Assembly (NCBI RefSeq): GCF_002213425.1
Contig: NZ_NJGV01000016.1
Location: forward strand, 1 to 59,569
Length of the DNA stretch: 59,569 bases
Source: Herbaspirillum aquaticum
Lineage (GTDB): Bacteria > Pseudomonadota > Gammaproteobacteria > Burkholderiales > Burkholderiaceae_D
Reading direction: 5' to 3'
Part shown: positions 26,940 to 34,966 of the stretch, one piece after another
Layout: every line of letters begins with the position of its first letter
Numbering within the stretch: position 1 is the stretch's first letter
The notes under the pieces: model-generated
Told to the model about the DNA's origin: nothing
The model's input: the letters and a program-made list of their open reading frames with translations, nothing else
Databases searched by the model: none
Translations under genes and position numbers: made by a program

Positions 26940-28034
26940 ATGCGAATTTGCCTGTTTTCTGTTTTAAGTGTGACGGTCTTCATGATGTGTCATTGGGCCG
27001 CCCTTGCTTCTGCTGAAACTCCGTGGAGCAGGGATTGCGTTGGCCATCTGGAAATTTCCTTGCCGGAAAAGGCCGATGTTGCTGCGACCGCATTTGAGCA
27101 GCTGTTTCAGGCAAGACGTACGCTGTATAGTGAATTTGAAGACGGCCAAGTTGCAGCATATAGCAAGTATGAATATGCAGGCACGATGGAAGTGACGCGT
27201 CGTCTGTCTGCCGACGAGAACAGGCGTTTCTTGTCCGATATACGTAAAACCAGCATGCGACTTAAGGAGGATGCTGAAGGCTACAGGAAGTTGAATGCAG
27301 ATGCGCCGGAAGCCGAGTACGAGGAGCACAAGCTCCATGCGGGGGATGGGCTTGGAATGCGACGTTTTAGATACCTTTATGCTGCCAAAAGCATGGGCCT
27401 TCATGCGGTAAGTTGGGACTTGACTTCGCCCGACGACCGTATTCCCGAGTTCGTTCAATTCATGAACAAACTGATCAACGCGGTCGAATTGCGTGATAAT
27501 TTCACCGTGCCGTCAGCTCCCGGACTTTGCATGCCTCACGTGTTCATTCCCATTGATGGTGCCGAGATTTATGGTCATTCAATTGCCACTACGTATCGCC
27601 TGAAGAGACATCCCGACGTCACCGTGTTGCTGGAAGATACCAGCGCCAGACGCCCTTACCCATCACAAGACCCCGCGAAACTGACGGCAGTCTACAAGTC
27701 CAATTTCTTCTGGACCCAGGACTACCGAAGCTATGACTCAATCAAGAATCTGCTGACCTTGCGCCGTCACAACACGGTTGAGTTCGCCGGGCAGAAAGGT
27801 GTGGAGTCCATGGTGAGCATGATTCGCAAGGACAAAGCAACAGAGGACTATGGATATCTGGTTGTCACCGACGGCGATCCAAACGCCGGAAATCAGAAGC
27901 CCGAACTGATGCTGTACGTGATTCGCGACGCCAAGAACGCTGAGAAGCGCGGTATGAAACCGATCGGAAAGGATGAGTTTTTCAAACTGGCCCGAGAGAT
28001 TGCGGCTTCGGTCAAGCTACGTTCCTTACATTGA
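26940..28034 (+). CDS. Periplasmic Tli4-like type VI immunity protein, copy 1
   Basis: A 364-residue exported protein. The N-terminal signal peptide has a hydrophobic core and an ALASA cleavage site, followed by RDCVGHLEISLPEKADV. This Cys-Val-Gly start and the C-terminal region (KGVESMVSMIRKDKATEDYG, then KPELMLYVIRDA) resemble Tli4, the periplasmic immunity protein of phospholipase effector Tle4. No cognate effector is next to it. The ATG at 26940 gives the clean signal peptide; the frame extends further upstream into the tssK remnant. It is followed 75 bases later by a same-length paralogue. The family call is from memory of the domain pattern. Confidence 0.6.
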   Translation: MRICLFSVLSVTVFMMCHWAALASAETPWSRDCVGHLEISLPEKADVAATAFEQLFQARRTLYSEFEDGQVAAYSKYEYAGTMEVTRRLSADENRRFLSDIRKTSMRLKEDAEGYRKLNADAPEAEYEEHKLHAGDGLGMRRFRYLYAAKSMGLHAVSWDLTSPDDRIPEFVQFMNKLINAVELRDNFTVPSAPGLCMPHVFIPIDGAEIYGHSIATTYRLKRHPDVTVLLEDTSARRPYPSQDPAKLTAVYKSNFFWTQDYRSYDSIKNLLTLRRHNTVEFAGQKGVESMVSMIRKDKATEDYGYLVVTDGDPNAGNQKPELMLYVIRDAKNAEKRGMKPIGKDEFFKLAREIAASVKLRSLH

Positions 28035-28109
28035 TTGCAGATCGTAATTTGGTTGGAATTGCCGTGCGTAGGAAAAGCCCTCATTTACACATGCCATTCG
28101 AGAGTTGAT

Positions 28110-29204
28110 ATGAAATTTCATCGCTTGGTTGTCGCATGTCTGGCTGTCTTGCCTCTTTTTAATTGCAGTGCCATCGCATCCGATGCGCGTTTATGGACTA
28201 AAGATTGTGTGGGCTATCTGGAAATTTCGTTGCCGGATAAGGCTGACGTAGCCGCGACAGCCTTCTCCCAACTTCTCCATCCTGCCCGGACCGTATATAG
28301 CGAATTCGAAGATGGTCAAGTTGCTCCATACAGCAAGTACCACTATGTAGGCGCCATGCAGGTCACGCATGCCCTTTCGGAAGAGAAGATCCAGCGTTTC
28401 TTGGCCGAGGCTAAAAGGACTCGCGCGCAGTATCAAGCGGATGCTGAAAGTTATAAAAAAAATGATGCCAATATGCCCGAAGCGGCATACCAGGAATTCA
28501 ATCTGCCGAAGGGTGATGGGGTTGCAATACGGCGGTTCAGATATCTCTATGCAGCCAAGACCATGAATCGCCATGCGTTCAAGTGGGGGATGAATGCGCC
28601 AGATGATCGCATTTCAGAGTTCGTTCAGTTCATGAGCAAGCTGCTAAGCACAATTGCACTTCGTGAGGACATGACGGTGCCGTCAGGCTTCGGACTTTGT
28701 ATGCCGCACTTGTTCATTCCGATTGACGGCCCGGACAGGTACGGTCGCACAATTGCGACGACCTATCGGCTCAAGAACCATCCAGACGTGACCGTAATGC
28801 TGGAAGACGCCAGTGCAAAGCGCCCGTTGGAATCGCAGGATCCGGCGAAATTGACGGCACTCTACAAGTCCAATTTCTTCTGGACCCAGGATTACCGAAG
28901 CTACGAATCGATCAAGAATCTATTGACGATGCGCGGCCACAACACCATTGATTTCGCCGGACAGAAAGGTGTGGAGTCCATGGTGAGCCTGATCCGCAAG
29001 GACAAGGTGACGGAAGATTATGGCTATTCAATCGTGACCCAAGGCGACCCCGACGCCAGGAATGAAAAGCCTGAGCTGATGTTTTACGTGATTCGTGACG
29101 CCAAGAATGCCGACAAGCGCGGAATGAAGCCCATCGATAAAGAAGAATTTTTCAAACTGGCCCGCGAGATTGCAGCTTCGGTCAAACGTCGCGCCATGCC
29201 CTGA
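28110..29204 (+). CDS. Periplasmic Tli4-like type VI immunity protein, copy 2
   Basis: A 364-residue paralogue of the gene just upstream, of identical length. Long shared blocks include FWTQDYRSYESIKNLLTMR, GQKGVESMVSLIRKDKVTED and EFFKLAREIAASVKRRA. The signal peptide (MKFHRLVVACLAVL and on) ends near IASDA. The conserved start KDCVGYLEISLPDKADV is present. The ATG at 28110 is preferred because it begins the signal peptide. Tandem immunity copies usually widen the range of effectors neutralised, which suits an orphan defence against neighbours' type VI attack. Confidence 0.6.
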   Translation: MKFHRLVVACLAVLPLFNCSAIASDARLWTKDCVGYLEISLPDKADVAATAFSQLLHPARTVYSEFEDGQVAPYSKYHYVGAMQVTHALSEEKIQRFLAEAKRTRAQYQADAESYKKNDANMPEAAYQEFNLPKGDGVAIRRFRYLYAAKTMNRHAFKWGMNAPDDRISEFVQFMSKLLSTIALREDMTVPSGFGLCMPHLFIPIDGPDRYGRTIATTYRLKNHPDVTVMLEDASAKRPLESQDPAKLTALYKSNFFWTQDYRSYESIKNLLTMRGHNTIDFAGQKGVESMVSLIRKDKVTEDYGYSIVTQGDPDARNEKPELMFYVIRDAKNADKRGMKPIDKEEFFKLAREIAASVKRRAMP

Positions 29205-29253
29205 TTCCTCGCCAAGTCACCACCGATAGTTGCACGCTGCATCTTTCCCCCCT

Positions 29254-30777
29254 TCAAGCCATCCTCCCCACCCCCAGCCGAAACACGCTCACCGACTCCG
29301 CCAGCCTGCGCGCCTGTTCCTTGAGCGCTTCCGTGGCTGCCGCAGCCTCCTCGACCAGCGCCGCATTCTGCTGCGTCACCGTATCCATCTGTGCAATGGC
29401 CTGGTTGACCTGTTCGATGCCGGCTTCCTGTTCGCCGCTGGCGGCCGAGATCTCGCTCATGATCTGCGTCACGCTGCGCACGCTCACCACCAGTTCCTCG
29501 ATGGTCGTACCCGCATTCCTGACCAGCTGGCTACCGGCTTCCACTTTCTCCACGGAGGTTCCGATGAGGGTCTTGATTTCCTTGGCCGCTGTCGCCGCGC
29601 GCTGGGCCAGGCTGCGCACCTCAGAGGCCACCACCGCAAAGCCGCGCCCCTGTTCACCGGCGCGCGCGGCCTCCACTGCCGCATTGAGCGCCAGGATATT
29701 GGTCTGGAAGGCGATGCCATCGATCACGCTGATGATGTCCGCAATCTCGCGCGCCGACGCCTGGATCTCGTCCATGGTGCTCACCACATCCGTTACCACC
29801 AGCCCGCTGCGCGAGGCTACTTCCGACACCGAGCCCGCCATCGCATTGGCCTGGCGCGCATGATCGGCATTGCGCCTCACGGTGGAGGTGATCTGCTCCA
29901 TCGCCGCCGCCGTCTCTTCCAGCGAACTGGCCTGCTGTTCCGTGCGCGCCGACAGGTCGAGATTGCCACCGGCGATCTGGGTCGAGGCCGTCACGATGGT
30001 ATCGCTGCCGGTGCGCACGCCGCCGACCACGCGCTGCAGGCTGCTGTTCATCTCCTTCAAGGCCTGCAGCAGTTCACCGGTCTCATCCTTGCGCTTGACC
30101 TCGATACGGCTGCCCAGGTCGCCTGCCGCCACCGTCTTGGCGATGGTGACCGCCTCGGCAATGGGGCGCGTAATCGAGCGGGTGGCAAGCAGCGCCAGCA
30201 GTGCGGCCAGCAGCACTACCACGGCGCCCACGCCCAGCTCGACGAGCTCGCCGTTGCGGATGGCGCTGGAGATTTCCTGGCCGGTGCCATTGGCGTTCTC
30301 ACGCGCAATCGCCAACAGGCCCGCAAAACCTGCGCCCAGCACCTTGTCGGCGCCGCTGATGGAAGCATCGATCTCGTTGACCGCTGCCCCGGCGGCCTTC
30401 ATCGCCTGTGCCTTGGCCACGGCTTCACGGTAATTGCGTTCGCCCGTGCTGATCTTCTGCAGCAGCTCTTCTTCCTTGGGGTTGTCCACGCCCAGCTTGC
30501 GGTACTCGCTCATCAGGCGGGCGATGGCGTCCATGTCGGCCAGGAAATGCTTGTCATAGTCCTTGCCGCGCACCACGTAGTTCTTGAAGTTCTGTACGCC
30601 GTCGCCCAACTTGATGTAGCCCTGGGTGGCGTAGTCCTGCTTGGTCAGCACGGTGCCGGAAAAATCACCCCAGTGCTGGCCGATCCGGGTCAGCGTGAGC
30701 AGGGACGCGGTAATGAGTACGCAAGCCAGCAACGTGACCAGCAGGAAGGAGCCGCCAAGACGGGTGCCGATTTTCAT
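29254..30777 (-). CDS. Methyl-accepting chemotaxis protein
   Basis: A 507-residue chemoreceptor. Its first transmembrane segment is near residues 8-30 (LGGSFLLVTLLACVLITASL). A periplasmic helical sensor of about 150 residues follows, then a second segment near 187-208 (VGAVVVLLAALLALLA), a HAMP linker (RSITRPIAEAV), and the signalling tip (DGIAFQTNILALNAAVEAAR with GEQGRGFAVVASEVRSLA). It ends without a CheR/CheB pentapeptide. The ATG at 30777 has AGGGA upstream; the longer frame to 30939 adds a polar stretch before the membrane segment. The ligand is unknown. No che genes are adjacent. Confidence 0.92.
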   Translation of the reverse strand: MKIGTRLGGSFLLVTLLACVLITASLLTLTRIGQHWGDFSGTVLTKQDYATQGYIKLGDGVQNFKNYVVRGKDYDKHFLADMDAIARLMSEYRKLGVDNPKEEELLQKISTGERNYREAVAKAQAMKAAGAAVNEIDASISGADKVLGAGFAGLLAIARENANGTGQEISSAIRNGELVELGVGAVVVLLAALLALLATRSITRPIAEAVTIAKTVAAGDLGSRIEVKRKDETGELLQALKEMNSSLQRVVGGVRTGSDTIVTASTQIAGGNLDLSARTEQQASSLEETAAAMEQITSTVRRNADHARQANAMAGSVSEVASRSGLVVTDVVSTMDEIQASAREIADIISVIDGIAFQTNILALNAAVEAARAGEQGRGFAVVASEVRSLAQRAATAAKEIKTLIGTSVEKVEAGSQLVRNAGTTIEELVVSVRSVTQIMSEISAASGEQEAGIEQVNQAIAQMDTVTQQNAALVEEAAAATEALKEQARRLAESVSVFRLGVGRMA

Positions 30778-31063
30778 GCCTGTTCCCTGAAAATTATTTA
30801 TAAGATTTACCAATTCTGAGGGTGGCTGGTCGTGGGGAAAGCCCGATGGAGGCGGGTAAAAGCCTTGCAGCTCATCATTTGTCATACCAGTGCTGGCAAA
30901 TCGACAAGATGCCTGGGAGCATTCTTTCGCCTTCCGCAAAAGAGCGTTGCCGGATCACCGGTTTTTCCACCGGAATGGAAACAATAAAATGTCTGCATGG
31001 GAATCAAGCATTCATAAGCGATACGCACCGTGCAGCATCCGCTTGCATTCCAGGGAGCAGAAC

Positions 31064-31327
31064 ATGAACAAGATCTTCACACGCCAACTCGCCCTGGCCG
31101 CCACGCTTGCCGTAGCCGGCATCGCAGCGCAGGCAGCCTATGCAGCCGAACCCGCCAAGGCCGAGCCGGCCTCGACCATCAGCATCCCGGCGCAGCAAAC
31201 GCGCACCGCCGCTGCCGAGCAGCCGCAACAGCCAGGCCTGACCCGCGCCCAGGTCATCGAAGACCTCAAGCAATACCAGCGCGCGCACGCGAACCCCAGC
31301 TACGCCGAGCTGGTTTTCCTGCGTTGA
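31064..31327 (+). CDS. Small exported DUF4148 protein
   Basis: An 87-residue protein with a signal peptide (LALAATLAVAGIAAQAAYA) and the DUF4148 signature LTRAQVIEDLKQYQRA near the end. This family of short periplasmic proteins is largely confined to Burkholderiales and has no known function. CAGGGAG lies about 7 bases before the ATG at 31064. It lies divergent from the chemoreceptor and is probably transcribed alone. Confidence 0.82.
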   Translation: MNKIFTRQLALAATLAVAGIAAQAAYAAEPAKAEPASTISIPAQQTRTAAAEQPQQPGLTRAQVIEDLKQYQRAHANPSYAELVFLR

Positions 31328-31348
31328 GGATGGAATGAAAAATGCCGC

Positions 31349-31834
31349 TTACTGCGGCAGGAACATCTTCTGCAACAAGCCGATGAGCTGGGCGCGTTCG
31401 GCGTCCGAGAGCATCTCGGTGGCCTTGAGCTCCAGTTCGATGGCGGTCTGTTCAGCCTTGGTGCACATGCGCATGCCGGCAGGGGTCAGCGCCAGGACCT
31501 GTGAACGGCGATCCTGCGGATTGCGCTGGCGTACTACCAGGCCGCGCTGTTCCAGCTTGTCCAGCAAGGTCGCCAGGTTGGGCGGGGAGACGTTGATGGC
31601 CTTGGACAGGCGCTTCTGGTTGATGTTGGGATTGGCCTTCAGCAGGCTGAGCACCGTGAAGTCGACTGGCCGCAGCTCGAACTTCGCCATCCGCTTTTCG
31701 AACAACGGCATGATGGTGATGTAGGCGCGGCGGCAGTTGTAGCCGACCAGGCTCAGCAGCAACTGCTGGTCCAGCGCCGCGCTCGGCGCTGCATCGTCGT
31801 CGGAATCGAAATCAGCCGGCTTCTTGGGCAGCAT
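31349..31834 (-). CDS. MarR-family regulator of the hydroxycinnamate operon
   Basis: A 161-residue MarR repressor. The winged helix runs through INQKRLSKAINVSPPNLATL (recognition helix) and RNPQDRRSQVLALTPAG (the wing with the family's DxRS-like motif). It is the last gene of the minus-strand catabolic operon and overlaps the acyl-CoA dehydrogenase stop by 23 bases, so it is made with the enzymes it probably controls. Related MarR proteins of phenylpropanoid clusters (for example CouR and FerC) respond to the hydroxycinnamoyl-CoA thioester. The likely target is the palindrome at 44461-44475. Its direct ligand is inferred. Confidence 0.85.
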   Translation of the reverse strand: MLPKKPADFDSDDDAAPSAALDQQLLLSLVGYNCRRAYITIMPLFEKRMAKFELRPVDFTVLSLLKANPNINQKRLSKAINVSPPNLATLLDKLEQRGLVVRQRNPQDRRSQVLALTPAGMRMCTKAEQTAIELELKATEMLSDAERAQLIGLLQKMFLPQ

Positions 31835-33596
31835 GGTGGTCCAGGTCGGTAGGAAGGGGCGGCAGCCCGGTCGCCAGGCAGCCTTCGATCACGCTGGACA
31901 ACTGGTGGACTTCCGCAAACACAAAGGCGAAATGATAGCACGCGGCATCCCGCTTGCCGCCGTACCAGGCCGGGTCCGAGGCCATGGCCGAAAGCGCCCT
32001 GCGGCCCGCGCGCAGCCACATCCAGCCCAGCGCCACGTGGCCGGTCAGGCGCAGCATTTCATCGGCAACAAAGTAGGGCAGGGAGGGCGTTTGCACCGCC
32101 GCCGTGGCAATACGCTTGGCGAGCCCACTTAATTTATCCACAGCGTTGGCCAGCAATCGGGCCTGGTCACCAAGCAGGGCTCCCTCCTCGATGTCCGCGC
32201 GCACCAGCGCGAGGAAATCATCCAGCCGCCTCCCCTCATCGCCCAGCACCTTGCGCATCAGGAAATCGATCGCCTGGATCTCGTTGGTCCCCTCATAGAT
32301 CATGGTGATGCGGGCGTCGCGCATGAATTGCTCGATCCCCGTCTCGACCACATAGCCATGTCCACCAAAGACCTGCAACGCACGGCTGGCGCACTGGAAT
32401 CCCTGGTCGGTGAGGAAGGCCTTGATGACCGGCGTGATGAATTCCAGCCGTTCATGATGGCGGCGGCGCTGGGTAGCATCGGGATCATGCGCGGCCAGGT
32501 CCAGCAAGAGGCCTGCCCAGCAAGTCAGCAGGCGCGCGCCCTCGATGCGGCAGCGCTGCTCCATCAGCAGTTTCTGCACGGCAGGGTGGCGCACGATCAG
32601 GTCATTGCCCGATGAACCCGGTGCGCGCGACTGGCGACGTTCACGCGCATAGGCGCTGGCGCGCTGCCAGGCTGCTTCGGCCAGCCCCAGTCCCTGCGCG
32701 CCCACATGCAGGCGCGCGGCATTCATCATCACGAACATCGCTGCCAGGCCGCGTCCCGCTTCACCCACCAGCCACGCCTGCGCCTGCTCGAAATGCAGGC
32801 TGCACGTGGCGCTGCCATGAATGCCCATCTTGTGCTCGATGCCGGTGCAGTGCACGCCATTGCGGCTGCCATCGTCCAGCACGCGCGGGGCCAGGAACAG
32901 CGACAGCCCCTTGCTGCCCGGTAGCGCATCCGGCAAGCGCGCCAGTACCAGGTGAACGATGTTGGGCGTCAGGTCGTGTTCGCCCCCGGAGATGAAGATC
33001 TTGTCGCCGGTGAGGCGATAGCTGCCATCCTCCTGCGGCACCGCACGTGTGCGCAACTGCCCCAGGTCGCTGCCGGCCTGCGCTTCCGTCAGGCACATGG
33101 TGGCCAGCCATTGGCCACTGGCGATCTTCTCCAGATAGCGTGCCTGCAGCCCAGGCGAGCCGTGCGCCGCCAGGCAGGCATAGGCCCCGTGCAGCAAGCC
33201 GGGATACATGGTCCAGCCATGATTGGCCGCGCTCAGCATTTCAAAGAGCGCGCAGTCCAGCACATGCGGCAAGCCCTGGCCGCCGTGCTCGGGGGCGCAG
33301 GCCAGGGCTGGCCAGCCGCCTGCGCAGAATTGCGCATAGGCGCGCGCGAAGCCGGGCGGCGTGGTGACCGTTCCATTTTCGAGACGGCAACCCTCGCGGT
33401 CGCCGATACCGTTCAGGGGCGCGACCACGTCAGCGGCGAAGCGGCCGGCTTCTTCCAGCACCTGCATCATCAGTTCGCCATCGATCTCGGCGTGCGCAGG
33501 CAAGGCGCGCAAGACCTGCGGAGCCTGCAGTACCTCATCGAGGACGAAGGCGAAGTCGCGCAGCGGGGGCGTGTAATGCATCGTCATCGACTCCAT
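31812..33596 (-). CDS. Acyl-CoA dehydrogenase
   Basis: A 594-residue FAD enzyme of the longer acyl-CoA dehydrogenase group. MCLTEAQAGSDLGQLRT is the FAD and substrate loop. ALQVFGGHGYVVETGIEQFM and ARITMIYEGTNEIQAIDFLM are the C-terminal signatures, and the latter region carries the active-site Glu common to the family. A further C-terminal extension of about 120 residues is usual for this subgroup. It likely introduces the alpha,beta double bond into a saturated aryl-propionyl-CoA, so that reduced side chains can join the pathway. Starts at 33596 or 33581 are both possible. It overlaps marR and follows the DUF3237 gene by 5 bases. Confidence 0.88.
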   Translation of the reverse strand: MESMTMHYTPPLRDFAFVLDEVLQAPQVLRALPAHAEIDGELMMQVLEEAGRFAADVVAPLNGIGDREGCRLENGTVTTPPGFARAYAQFCAGGWPALACAPEHGGQGLPHVLDCALFEMLSAANHGWTMYPGLLHGAYACLAAHGSPGLQARYLEKIASGQWLATMCLTEAQAGSDLGQLRTRAVPQEDGSYRLTGDKIFISGGEHDLTPNIVHLVLARLPDALPGSKGLSLFLAPRVLDDGSRNGVHCTGIEHKMGIHGSATCSLHFEQAQAWLVGEAGRGLAAMFVMMNAARLHVGAQGLGLAEAAWQRASAYARERRQSRAPGSSGNDLIVRHPAVQKLLMEQRCRIEGARLLTCWAGLLLDLAAHDPDATQRRRHHERLEFITPVIKAFLTDQGFQCASRALQVFGGHGYVVETGIEQFMRDARITMIYEGTNEIQAIDFLMRKVLGDEGRRLDDFLALVRADIEEGALLGDQARLLANAVDKLSGLAKRIATAAVQTPSLPYFVADEMLRLTGHVALGWMWLRAGRRALSAMASDPAWYGGKRDAACYHFAFVFAEVHQLSSVIEGCLATGLPPLPTDLDHHAAQEAG

Positions 33597-33601
33597 CCAT
33601 C

Positions 33602-34153
33602 TCAGTTGAGCAGGTAGGCGTCATACACCACCGCATTGCCGAGGCGCATGGCGTAGCCCACGCCCATGGCGCGGTTGAGCCAGTCGTACTTCTTGGACGC
33701 GGTCTCGAAGTTCATGAACAGGCGGAAGGTATAGCGCGAAGGATCGACCGGCTTGCCCTTGGCGACCTCGGCCATCACCTCCGGCGGACCGTAGCGCACG
33801 CCACGGGTTTGCAGGTAGACCAGCTCGCCGTCATCGAGTTTGAGCAGGTAGCGGGTGTCGATGATGGCCAGGCCATCGGCCGTCACGGTCTGCCAGTCGG
33901 CACCGTTGTTGAGGATCTCGCCATTGATGAGCGGTCCCTTGAAACTGCCGCCGGTGATCGGGATGATGCGGCGGCGGCCCAGGTCGGAGGTCTTGCCCAG
34001 CTCCCAGATCGGCGCCACCAGGTCTACCGAGAAGCGGGCCAGGAAGGCCAGCTTGGGTTGCGGCGGCACCAGGGTGGTGTTGTCGGCATCACTGGCCGCA
34101 TGCACCTGGAAGGACAGCGTCAGGGCAGCCAGCAGCAGGAAAAGCTTTTTCAT
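33602..34153 (-). CDS. Exported DUF3237 protein
   Basis: A 183-residue protein with a signal peptide (MKKLFLLLAALTLSFQVHA), so it is periplasmic. The body has DUF3237 features: RRIIPITGGSFKGPLINGEI and GADWQTVTADGLAIIDTRY, a beta-barrel fold of about 150 residues. DUF3237 genes often lie in aromatic catabolic clusters, but their reaction is unknown. It lies between livF and the acyl-CoA dehydrogenase in the same operon. A periplasmic role on the imported aromatic acid is possible but unproven. Confidence 0.85.
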   Translation of the reverse strand: MKKLFLLLAALTLSFQVHAASDADNTTLVPPQPKLAFLARFSVDLVAPIWELGKTSDLGRRRIIPITGGSFKGPLINGEILNNGADWQTVTADGLAIIDTRYLLKLDDGELVYLQTRGVRYGPPEVMAEVAKGKPVDPSRYTFRLFMNFETASKKYDWLNRAMGVGYAMRLGNAVVYDAYLLN

Positions 34154-34210
34154 GTCGGTCTCCTCGTTCTATGTGTTTTTGACATACCGTGGTGCAGAAA
34201 ACGTCAAGCC

Positions 34211-34966
34211 TCAGGAAGCCGCCACCACCTCGGCTTCCAGCTTCTTGCCAAATCCCAGGTAGGCCTGGATCACCTGCGGATCTCCCGCCAGCCTGGCGGA
34301 CTCGCCCTGCATGGTGACCTTGCCCAGTTCCAGTACATAGCCATAATCGGCCGTCTGCAAGGCCGCGCGCGCATTCTGCTCCACCAGCAGCACCGAGATG
34401 CCGGCCGTGCGCAGTTCGGAAACGATATGCAGGATTTCCTTGACGATGCGTGGTGCCAGACCCAGGCTGGGTTCGTCCAGCATCAGCAGTTCCGGCTTGG
34501 CCATCATGGCGCGGCCGATGGCCAGCATCTGGCGCTCGCCGCCGGAGAGCGTACCGGCCTGCTGGGCGCGGCGCTCCTTCAAGCGCGGGAACAGCTCGAA
34601 GACGGTGGCCAGCTGATCCAGCGGCTGTGCCTGCCGCAAGCGCAGGCGGCGAAATCCCCCCAGGAGCAGGTTGTCTTCCACGCTCATGGTGGAAAACAGT
34701 TCACGCCGCTCCGGTACCAGGGCGATGCCCGCCATCACGCGCTGTTCCAGGCTCCAGCGTTCCACCGGCTTGCCTTGATAACGCACCGTGCCCTGCGCCG
34801 GCAGCACGCCCATGATGGCATTGAGCAGCGTGGACTTGCCCGCGCCATTGGGCCCGATCACGGTGGCGATGCTGCCGCGTTCCAGCTTCAGGTTGATGTC
34901 GTGCAGCGCCTGCACCTTGCCATAGCTTGCGCGCAGTTGCGCGACGTCGAGGACCAGTTCACTCAT
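34211..34966 (-). CDS. livF: LivF-type ABC transporter ATPase
   Basis: A 251-residue nucleotide-binding protein. Walker A is GPNGAGKST (about 38-46), the signature LSGGERQ, Walker B LLMLDEPSLG, and the switch His is replaced by the family's VEQN. It is the second ATPase of a branched-chain-amino-acid-type importer, paired with the ATPase fused to LivM. It overlaps the LivM-LivG gene by 4 bases. Context in a hydroxycinnamate operon implies an aromatic-acid substrate rather than leucine. Confidence 0.92.
   Translation of the reverse strand: MSELVLDVAQLRASYGKVQALHDINLKLERGSIATVIGPNGAGKSTLLNAIMGVLPAQGTVRYQGKPVERWSLEQRVMAGIALVPERRELFSTMSVEDNLLLGGFRRLRLRQAQPLDQLATVFELFPRLKERRAQQAGTLSGGERQMLAIGRAMMAKPELLMLDEPSLGLAPRIVKEILHIVSELRTAGISVLLVEQNARAALQTADYGYVLELGKVTMQGESARLAGDPQVIQAYLGFGKKLEAEVVAAS

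Noticed and set aside
29230..30819. 529-residue plus-strand frame opposite the chemoreceptor
   Set aside because: It is His/Arg/Gly-rich antisense; the receptor signalling tip on the other strand is unmistakable.
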